NCBI GenBank assembly: GCA_030705945.1
Contig: JAUZPS010000382.1
Span: forward strand, 1-5,059
Origin: Bacillota bacterium
Lineage (GTDB): Bacteria; Bacillota; Clostridia; Acetivibrionales; DSM-2933
Reading direction: 5' to 3'
Length of the DNA: 5,059 nucleotides
Positions 1 through 4,740 of the stretch are shown in pieces. Within the stretch, counting starts at the first letter, position 1. Every line of letters begins with the position of its first letter. Position numbers and translations under genes: made by a program. The notes under the pieces are model-generated. The model searched no databases. It was not told where the DNA came from and was given only the letters and a program-made list of their open reading frames with translations.

Positions 1-2
1 AT

Positions 3-101
3 AAAAGAAGCCTGATAGAAAGATTTAAAACAAGTCATCCACGGATTGCTTATAGGATTGGTAAGCTTGAAGATTTTGAAGAAGTTTATTCAACAGATTA
101 A
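3..101 (+). CDS. C-terminal end of an unrecognised gene, cut by the window edge
   Basis: An open frame enters from the left edge and runs 32 codons to a TAA at 99-101. The other two forward frames hit stops within the first 30 bases. The residues are mixed, charged and protein-like, with an Arg/Lys-rich start (KRSLIERFK) and an acidic end (LEDFEEVYSTD), which fits the soluble tail of a real protein. I do not recognise the family. The first recognisable terminator hairpin downstream begins at 262, some 160 bases after the stop, with no gene in between, so this gene may be the one it ends. The 5' part lies outside the window, so neither start nor function can be judged. Confidence 0.5.
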   Translation, partial: KRSLIERFKTSHPRIAYRIGKLEDFEEVYSTD

Positions 102-485
102 CAAGATTCAAAGTGACAGTATAGACTTAAAGTATGTTGAGTTTAAAATTTTCTAATCACAATTACAAGAGAGTTCTTTCACCTTAATAATTTTGAGATG
201 AGGTATTAAACATAAAAAATTTAATATAAAAAATAAATATTTAATTTGATATAAAATAAACAAGAAACCAGTAAAATGTTGAATATTAGCGCTTTACTGG
301 TTTCTTTACCGGTTTTTTTATCAATCGGATATATTATTGTAAACAAAAACCAAATTCACCCAATTGTAATTAAAACAAGCCTGTTACCTTCAATTTACCA
401 GCTGGGATGTAATTGATGAAGTCTTATTAATTAATATCACTAAGCCAATTACGTACTTAATATTTAACACTGGGGGAGTATACCA
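102..485. other. AT-rich spacer without a gene, containing one terminator
   Basis: No frame of useful length with a ribosome site was found on either strand. The stretch holds the terminator at 262-319 and the ribosome site of the next gene at 472-478. On the minus strand, roughly 368-418 reads as a short protein-like string (INYIPAGKLKVTGLF, then stop), which could be the tail of a decayed gene but is too short to call. I saw no well-spaced -35/-10 pair: a TTGATG at 413-418 and a TAATAT at 432-437 are only 13 bases apart. Confidence 0.5.
262..319 (+). terminator. Rho-independent terminator with 14-bp stem
   Basis: AAGAAACCAGTAAA at 262-275 pairs perfectly with TTTACTGGTTTCTT at 293-306 around a 17-nt loop. 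A run of seven T residues follows at 313-319, after a short ACCGG spacer. The distance between stem and T-run is longer than ideal. The minus-strand side is also T-rich (TTGTTTATTTTAT), so the hairpin may work in both directions. It probably ends transcription from the gene truncated at the left edge and insulates the helix-turn-helix gene that follows. Confidence 0.75.
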
Positions 486-632
486 ATGGATTACATTACT
501 GCCCAAGAAGCAGCCGACAAATGGGGTATATCAAGAAGGCGTGTACAGATATTATGCGTTAATGGTCGTATTAATGGTGCAGTGAAAAAAGCTAATATGG
601 AACCAAATGCACTAAGTTTGAGCCTGAAATGA
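486..632 (+). pseudogene. Excisionase-like helix-turn-helix DNA-binding protein, 3' end probably frameshifted
   Basis: The 48-aa product begins MDYITAQEAADKWGISRRRV, the typical start of small MerR/excisionase-like helix-turn-helix proteins. The first helix pair falls at residues 5-22 and the wing GRINGAVKK at about 27-35. A strong ribosome site, GGGGGAG at 472-478, lies 7 nt before the ATG. Family members usually continue after the wing with a W-x-IP segment and a polar tail. Here that segment is missing, and the frame ends ALSLSLK then TGA. In the +2 frame the tail reads TKFEPEMKLN and stops at 641-643, which fits better. I infer a small deletion around 599-612 that changed the frame. The DNA-binding half is intact. 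Such genes often sit in mobile or accessory regions. Its target cannot be told from the sequence. Confidence 0.7.
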
Positions 633-705
633 AATTGAATTAAAAATTTTTAAAAGTCAAGAGAAATTAAAATGGGAATAAAGCTTATATAAGAATCTGA
701 AATAT

Positions 706-711
706 TATAAT
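706..711 (+). promoter_or_regulatory. Possible -10 box of the lipoprotein gene
   Basis: TATAAT at 706-711 is a perfect sigma-A -10 hexamer, 42 nt before the ATG at 754 and well placed for a short leader. The -35 position holds only weak matches (CTTATA at 684-689, 16 nt spacing). In DNA this AT-rich a TATAAT can arise by chance, so this is a candidate only. Confidence 0.3.
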
Positions 712-753
712 TAATTGATATTGTTTTAAAAAAATTACATAAGGAGAAGAATT

Positions 754-1527
754 ATGAAAAATTATAAAAAGATGTTTCTTATTTGTGTTTTTTCAATGAT
801 ACTTGTGCTATTAGGTGCTTGCAGTGATACTAAGAGTAGAAATGTAGAAGAATTGACTTCTAAAAATATCCAAGATCCATCAGTACCTGAAAACTCCATA
901 TTTAGACCTCATATAGAATTGTTAAATAATAATTTAGATGCTGGAACAGCTTTTGGTGTAGAATTAGAAGGAAGAAAAGAACCTTATGTTATTACGGCTA
1001 TACATTTATTTGGACCTAATGGAGGTCTAGACAAGGATATTCCATCGGTTGAATTGGCTAAAAATATCAAAAAGGTTAGTATTACCGATGTATTTTCGTC
1101 TAAAGAATGTGGTACTTTAGACAAAATTTTAACGATACCAGAAGCTAAACCTGTTCCAGAAATAGACAAAGATATAGCAGTTTTCATTGGCACTTCAGAT
1201 TTGAAAATAAATAAATTTAAAATTAATGCGGGACTACCTAAAGAGGGTGATAATGTTTGGCTTGCTGCTTCAGTATACGGTGGAGCTCCAGAGAATCAAA
1301 AGCTCCATAAAGCTACAATTACTAGTGTTGGAGAGAAGGGCTTGTACTTTAAGTATGAAAATAGTAATCTTAAGTTGCAAGCTACTAGTGGAGCACCTAT
1401 TTTAAATAGTGATGGTCAAGTTATAGGGATTAACATTAGCATGATAAGTAAAAATGGAGACCTAATCGGAGTAGCAAATCCTAGTTGTAGCTTCATTAAA
1501 TTAATAAAAAATGCACTGAATCGATAG
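754..1527 (+). CDS. Secreted trypsin-like serine peptidase lipoprotein
   Basis: The 257-aa product starts with a lipoprotein signal peptide: Lys-rich n-region, hydrophobic core at about 7-20 and lipobox L20-G-A-C23, so the mature protein should be anchored on the outer face of the membrane. The rest follows the chymotrypsin/trypsin-like plan. GTAF at 64-67 precedes the His motif TAIH (His84), DKDIAVF gives a candidate Asp140, and ATSGAPI gives candidate Ser212, followed by the strand GQVIGINIS. The usual GxSGGP is ATSGAP here; similar SGAP forms occur in bacterial trypsin-like peptidases, so activity is plausible but unproven. AAGGAG at 741-746, 7 nt before the ATG, fixes the start. The gene stands alone, 120 bases after the helix-turn-helix gene and 78 before the broken DUF4288 gene. 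The substrate is unknown; a role in processing surface or secreted toxins nearby is only a guess. Confidence 0.8.
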   Translation: MKNYKKMFLICVFSMILVLLGACSDTKSRNVEELTSKNIQDPSVPENSIFRPHIELLNNNLDAGTAFGVELEGRKEPYVITAIHLFGPNGGLDKDIPSVELAKNIKKVSITDVFSSKECGTLDKILTIPEAKPVPEIDKDIAVFIGTSDLKINKFKINAGLPKEGDNVWLAASVYGGAPENQKLHKATITSVGEKGLYFKYENSNLKLQATSGAPILNSDGQVIGINISMISKNGDLIGVANPSCSFIKLIKNALNR

Positions 1528-1605
1528 AATGGACACAAATTAAACCGTTAAGTCTAACTACTTAGCAGAAAGTTTAATATTGAATAATTTTGTGAGGTAT
1601 ATACA

Positions 1606-2043
1606 ATGATTAAAAGAAAGTGGGATTGGTTTGCTGTAAAATTAATATATGAGACAATTGTATCGGGAGAGCCTAATCCATTAAAAAGAGATAAAAACTA
1701 TGAAGAAAAGCTGAAATGTTATGAAGAAAGCATTATGCTTGTAAGAGCTCAATTATTTAATCATGCGTATAAGATAGCATAAGTAAGAGCCAAGAAGATC
1801 GAAGATACTTACGAAAATCCTTATGATCAAACAGTAAACAATAAGTTTGTAGAAGCAATTGATTGTTTTTTGATATCTGAGGAGGAGCTTAAGACTGGCG
1901 ATGAGATATATTCCAGGTTTATACGTTTGCCATTAGAAACTGATACAGAGGAGTTCTTGGATAGATATTATCCGGACACAATACCCAAAGAAATTGAAGG
2001 AATAAATTATAACTTTAAGTATTTACACAAAAAATTTAATTGA
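1606..2043 (+). pseudogene. DUF4288-like gene broken by an in-frame stop
   Basis: Starting at ATG 1606, with GTGAGG at 1592-1597 as a fair ribosome site, the frame gives WDWFAVKLIYE, then EESIMLVRAQLFNHAYKIA, then a TAA at 1780-1782. The same frame goes on without a shift through ENPYDQ, KFVEAIDCF, EEELKTGDEIYSRFI and EEFLDRYYP to a TGA at 2041-2043. The order of motifs (W-x-AVKL, EES-I-LV-A, NPYG-like, F-E-ID-F, E-YSRF) is what I recall for the DUF4288 family of about 120-150 aa. The second half has no in-frame ATG of its own, so the gene is probably dead, yielding at most a 58-aa fragment, unless the stop is read through. One base change from GAA, AAA or CAA would explain it. DUF4288 has no established function known to me; its place before toxin remnants suggests a former immunity or accessory gene. 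Confidence 0.7.
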
Positions 2044-2290
2044 TCTTCTGAAGTTTAATAGCACTTTTGATGGAGGTAAAAGCGGTAATCATGTTTCAAT
2101 AATACCTAATACAGATGGGCCTTGGAATAATTATAACAATTTAACTAAGTGGGCTGCGACTAAAAAATATTTAAATCGTCTGCTAGATACTTATGACCCC
2201 AAAAAAGTTTCTTATTATACATTGGATTTGCAAAAAATTTGTACAGATCCTTTGGGGCGAACTGTAGCAAATCTTCCACCACAAAAATAG
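2006..2290 (+). pseudogene. C-terminal tip of a polymorphic toxin, lacking a start
   Basis: A frame open from 2006 to a TAG at 2288-2290 overlaps the end of the DUF4288-like gene in another frame. It has no ATG, GTG or TTG near its beginning, yet from about 2042 it reads as protein: IDLLKFNSTFDGGKSGNHVS, IIPNTDGPWNNYNNLTKWAA, then KKYLNRLLDTYDPKKVSYYT and a polar end NLPPQK. The short length, the HVSI-x-P and LTKWA elements, and the stop 14 nt before a well-formed gene all fit a toxin tip followed by its immunity gene, as in RHS and WXG-type polymorphic toxins. I cannot name the toxin family. The delivery part is absent, so this is either an orphan module kept as a recombination donor or a relic. 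It would not be translated efficiently as it stands. Confidence 0.55.
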
Positions 2291-2297
2291 AAAGGGA
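2291..2297 (+). promoter_or_regulatory. Ribosome site that sets the start at 2305
   Basis: AAAGGGA lies 7 nt before ATG 2305 and directly after the toxin-fragment stop at 2288-2290. The upstream in-frame ATG at 2239 has no purine-rich site at the right distance (the preceding bases are AAATTTGTAC). This decides for 2305 as the start. Confidence 0.7.
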
Positions 2298-2304
2298 ATT
2301 AAGC

Positions 2305-2745
2305 ATGTGTTATTATTATGACATTAGAGGAATTATAGTTCCAGGGAAAAAAATTGGAGATTTTTTGATAAGATCTACTTATAATGATATATTATCTAAA
2401 AATCTCATAGAACGTGATTATTCAAACAAAAATTGGCCTGAATGTGATATACATGAGAAAAGGAAAAATATTGTTTTATTTTTAAATGGAAATAATATAA
2501 TTCAAGAAATAGTTGCGAGAAACAATTATAAAGGAAAAGTAAACGGAATATTTGGAATTGGAGACTGTTTATCTAATTTTAAAGATCAAATAAAATATGA
2601 AACAAGTATTTGTGATGGTCAAGGATATTTCTATTTTGCTAGTATGCCTGGTGTTAGAGTGTTGAATCAAGAATGGGATGAAGAAGGGACAAGTCCTATT
2701 GAATCGATACATGTCTATGATATTGATTTAGGTTCAATTCTTTAA
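2305..2745 (+). CDS. Putative immunity protein of the upstream toxin tip
   Basis: The 146-aa product starts MCYYYDIRGI. The frame is open back to 2239, but those 22 codons overlap the toxin-fragment frame and lack a ribosome site, so the start is placed at 2305. It is a soluble protein with no signal peptide or membrane segment. Two similar segments are visible: PGKKIGDF at 13-20 followed by TYNDIL, and KVNGIFGIGD at 78-87 followed by LSNFKDQI. This suggests an internal duplication of a G-I-G-D...L unit. A PGVRV segment (115-119), an EWDEE patch and an IESIHVY strand end the protein. I recall unnamed Firmicute proteins of this layout (GIG-x-x-L, then PG-x-x-F, then IE-I-VY) next to toxin genes. 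The position 14 nt after a toxin tip supports an immunity role, presumably by binding and blocking the toxin in the cytoplasm. The gene is intact and very AT-rich. Confidence 0.6.
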   Translation: MCYYYDIRGIIVPGKKIGDFLIRSTYNDILSKNLIERDYSNKNWPECDIHEKRKNIVLFLNGNNIIQEIVARNNYKGKVNGIFGIGDCLSNFKDQIKYETSICDGQGYFYFASMPGVRVLNQEWDEEGTSPIESIHVYDIDLGSIL

Positions 2746-2820
2746 TTATTGAGAAGTTCTTTTATAGGTAAGCGCCAATTTCAACACACATTGCCAATTT
2801 TAAAAAATCTATGACATATG

Positions 2821-2860
2821 AAAACTCCCACTTAATCAAGTAATTAAAAGTGGGAGTTTT
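2821..2860 (+). terminator. 13-bp hairpin after the immunity gene, at a module boundary
   Basis: AAAACTCCCACTT at 2821-2833 pairs perfectly with AAGTGGGAGTTTT at 2848-2860 around a 14-nt AT-rich loop. The stem ends in four T residues, so it can act as a terminator for the gene ending at 2745, 75 nt upstream, though the T-run is short. It lies just before the point where the RHS reading frame begins, so it also marks the junction between the two toxin modules. Confidence 0.6.
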
Positions 2861-2876
2861 GTATGATCTGTAAGCG

Positions 2877-3398
2877 GTGAAAGTGTGTCATGAAGATCAA
2901 TCAAGAATGCTTCAGGAGTATTTGATGAGTGATGAGTCAGAAAAATATGTGTATCAATATGATGCCGCGCCAACTAGATATCTTTATGAAGGCGATAAAG
3001 TAGTTCTTGAGTATGATGATGTGGCAAATGTAAGCGCATTTAATACTATAGGTCTCAACCTGATTTCAAGAAAAATAGGAAGTAATAAGGTATACTACTT
3101 CTATAATGGACATGGAGATGTAACAGCGCTCCTTGATGCAAGCACAAACAAAAGAAGGGCTCAGTATGCGTATGACCAGTATGGAAATATAAAAACTGAA
3201 AAATATTTTGACAGTAATGGCACCTTGACAACAGACCCTACCAAGATGATAAAGAGCCAGGTAAGATACAGCGAATACCAATATGACAGCGAAACAGAGT
3301 ATAAGGATGCAAATAATAATACTATAACTGGACTATATTATCTAAATGCAAGGCATTATGATCCTGGTACAGCAAGGTTCTTGGAGATGGGACGCTAA
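2877..3398 (+). pseudogene. RHS/YD-repeat core fragment, 5'-truncated and frameshifted
   Basis: The 173-aa frame is the last part of an RHS shell protein. YD-type strands are visible in order: YVYQYD...TRYLYEGDKVVLEYD (about 23-47), VYYFYNGHGDVTALLDA (68-84), QYAYDQYGNIKTEKY (91-105), and the RHS core end GLYYLNARHYDPGTARFLE (about 152-170). Full RHS proteins carry well over a thousand residues of such repeats before this point. Here only about 170 remain, and a stop at 2871-2873 precedes them. The GTG at 2877 has no good ribosome site and is probably not a real start. After ARFLE the frame breaks and stops at 3396-3398; the expected EDTY-type residues are missing and the core goes on in the next frame from about 3388. 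In intact proteins the RHS shell encloses the toxin tip and releases it by self-cleavage near the core end. This copy is a displaced or decayed module. Confidence 0.85.
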
Positions 3399-4119
3399 TG
3401 ATCCGCTTAGTTTAAACCTGTATACATATTGTCATGATGAACCGATGATGTATAATGATCCAACTGGTCATACACCGTTGGGAGTTCATTCCGATGGCAA
3501 AATTTTAAGACCAAGTCAGGAATATGATAGTGATGTAGAAATATTACAAAAAGATTTGATTCTTTTGGGATATTTGTCACTTCAGAGCTTTACTTATTCG
3601 GGGTTCAATGATTTTTATGATACTGTTTTTCATTACGCAACGGATATGAATAAGGCAAAATTCCAATTTAGTGACGATGATGGTAACGATTATATTTTGT
3701 GGGCATGGAAAGGGGATTATTTGAACTTAGGCGCAGGAGCCGAAATGGCTATATATAAAAGAATGGAAGTTTTTGGTGCGGAAATAGATCACTGGCTTGT
3801 TGACCAAAGTCTTGCTATGCCAATGACATTAAATTTGGACTACAACGGAAAAACAATAATATCTTATGATCCCAAGAAAGTTGATCCCCAAATATTTGAT
3901 CCACTACGCAAAAGCACAGATAAATGGTGGGTGACGGGCTTTAATCCGGATTATCAAGACGTAAGAGCCAGCCAGCTAACAGCTACTTATACCGTAGACT
4001 TTTCTGACAAACAAGATTTGTATGGGTATTTTATTAAATCAAGGGACTACCTGAATAATTTAGACAAATGGTCGATATCAGAAGATAATAAATATAAAAT
4101 ATCATTTACATTTAAGTAG
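3346..4119 (+). CDS. RHS core end fused to a DUF4474-type C-terminal tip
   Basis: The frame is open from ATG 3346, but the first 14 codons overlap the RHS frame out of register. Homology begins at about residue 15 (codon 3388) with WDANDPLSLNLYTY and ends the RHS core at NDPTGH (37-42). Residues 63-78 (VEILQKDLILLGYLSL) look like the first helix of a peptidoglycan-binding domain, here cut short. From about 87 to 230 the sequence matches what I recall of DUF4474: GFNDFYDTVFHYATDMNKAKF, WAWKGDYLNLGAGAEMAIY (119-137), LAMPMTLNL, WWVTGFNP (194-201) and LTATYTVDF. DUF4474 has no established activity known to me; its place at an RHS tip suggests an effector. The gene is the 3' half of the broken RHS gene, and no ribosome site suits 3346, so translation is doubtful. 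The DUF5104 lipoprotein gene follows after 17 nt. Confidence 0.75.
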   Translation: MQGIMILVQQGSWRWDANDPLSLNLYTYCHDEPMMYNDPTGHTPLGVHSDGKILRPSQEYDSDVEILQKDLILLGYLSLQSFTYSGFNDFYDTVFHYATDMNKAKFQFSDDDGNDYILWAWKGDYLNLGAGAEMAIYKRMEVFGAEIDHWLVDQSLAMPMTLNLDYNGKTIISYDPKKVDPQIFDPLRKSTDKWWVTGFNPDYQDVRASQLTATYTVDFSDKQDLYGYFIKSRDYLNNLDKWSISEDNKYKISFTFK

Positions 4120-4124
4120 GGAGG
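4118..4124 (+). promoter_or_regulatory. Ribosome site with unusual spacing before the DUF5104 gene
   Basis: AGGGAGG overlaps the stop codon of the DUF4474 frame (TAG 4117-4119). It lies 12 nt before the lipoprotein ATG at 4137, which is long, but only 5 nt before an out-of-frame ATG at 4130 that opens a four-codon frame (MDYA, stop 4142-4144) overlapping the true start. No other in-frame start exists after the stop at 4113-4115. The layout suggests coupled or slightly weakened initiation. Confidence 0.5.
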
Positions 4125-4136
4125 AATAAATGGACT

Positions 4137-4688
4137 ATGCATAAGCTTATAATTAGTTCAATACTTATACTTGGTATGTTGTTTCTGAGTTCTTGTTCAT
4201 TGGGAAATTTAAGAACAGAAATGCTTAACAAAGATAGTGATGATACAAAAGCAAATGCACGTTTGGATCAAGTAATTGAAGCCATTAAAAGTAATGATAA
4301 AGATGCTTTGAGGACAATATTTTCAAAACAAGCTGCATGTGATGCAGATGATTTTAATGGCGGAGTTGATCAGTTAGTCGGATTCATACAAGGGAAAATT
4401 AATTCATGGGAAAAATTAGATGGACCTACAGTGTTTGAATCAAATGATCATGGACATGTAAAGAAAGAAGTCAGTTCATATTATTATGTAAATACTGACA
4501 AACAAAAATACTTCTTTTTATTACGAGATTACCCAGTTGACACAGACCACCCTGATAATGTTGGCCTTTATATGCTCTTGGTTGTAAAAGCAGAAGACGA
4601 AAAAAATATATATGATGGTGACCAAAAGATATTATATGATGGTAAAAAAAAGATATCACACGCCGGAATATATATACCATTAAAATAA
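4137..4688 (+). CDS. DUF5104-type lipoprotein, candidate partner of the DUF4474 tip
   Basis: The 183-aa product has a lipoprotein signal peptide: MHK, a hydrophobic stretch at 4-18 and the lipobox L17-S-S-C20, so it should be anchored outside the cell membrane. The mature part begins SLGNLRTEMLNKDSDDTKAN and continues with ARLDQVIEAIKSNDKDALRT, FSKQA, SYYYVNTDKQKYFFLLRDYP and VDTDHPDNVGLYML, ending HAGIYIP. This pattern is what I recall for DUF5104, a small alpha/beta family of clostridial lipoproteins somewhat like NTF2-type folds. Near the end an eight-residue unit is duplicated (IYDGDQK then ILYDGKKK, about 158-172). The gene sits 17 nt after the RHS-DUF4474 frame, the usual place of an immunity gene. 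If it is one, it protects from outside the membrane. This role is inferred; a plain surface lipoprotein is the alternative. Confidence 0.75.
   Translation: MHKLIISSILILGMLFLSSCSLGNLRTEMLNKDSDDTKANARLDQVIEAIKSNDKDALRTIFSKQAACDADDFNGGVDQLVGFIQGKINSWEKLDGPTVFESNDHGHVKKEVSSYYYVNTDKQKYFFLLRDYPVDTDHPDNVGLYMLLVVKAEDEKNIYDGDQKILYDGKKKISHAGIYIPLK
4609..4656 (+). repeat. 24-bp tandem duplication inside the lipoprotein gene
   Basis: Two adjacent 24-base units, 4609-4632 and 4633-4656, both start TATATGATGGT and end AAAGATAT. They differ at three positions (G, C, C in the first are A in the second). The length is a multiple of three, so the frame is kept and eight residues are doubled. It looks like a slippage duplication that has since drifted slightly. 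Confidence 0.85.
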
Positions 4689-4697
4689 CAAGGGATG

Positions 4698-4740
4698 GAA
4701 ATAGTCACCAATCGGCTTTTAGTAAAAGGGTGGCTATTTC
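4698..4740 (+). terminator. Nested hairpin terminator after the DUF5104 gene
   Basis: GAAATAGTCACC at 4698-4709 pairs with GGTGGCTATTTC at 4729-4740 over 12 bp, with one G-T wobble. Inside its loop a second small hairpin, CTTTT-AGT-AAAAG (4716-4728), stacks directly under the right arm. The stem begins 9 nt after the TAA at 4686-4688. The tail TATTTACAC is T-rich but interrupted, so termination may be moderate. It closes the RHS-DUF4474/DUF5104 unit. Confidence 0.65.

Noticed and set aside
413..437. Promoter TTGATG...TAATAT before the helix-turn-helix gene
   Set aside because: The spacing is only 13 nt, too short for a normal sigma-A promoter, and such hexamers are expected by chance in this AT-rich DNA.
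674..694. Six-codon frame MGIKLI between the helix-turn-helix and peptidase genes
   Set aside because: Too short and without a ribosome site.
984..1193. Minus-strand 69-codon frame inside the peptidase gene
   Set aside because: It lies wholly antisense to a clear lipoprotein peptidase gene and shows no recognisable family; it is a shadow frame.
2239..2304. N-terminal extension of the immunity-like gene from ATG 2239
   Set aside because: It overlaps the toxin-tip frame, has no ribosome site, and its residues look random compared with the protein from 2305 on.
3066..3281. Minus-strand 71-codon frame inside the RHS fragment
   Set aside because: Antisense to clear YD-repeat coding sequence and without family features.
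4471..4680. Minus-strand 69-codon frame inside the DUF5104 gene
   Set aside because: Antisense to a well-supported lipoprotein; its Tyr/His/Phe-rich composition is a by-product of the opposite strand.
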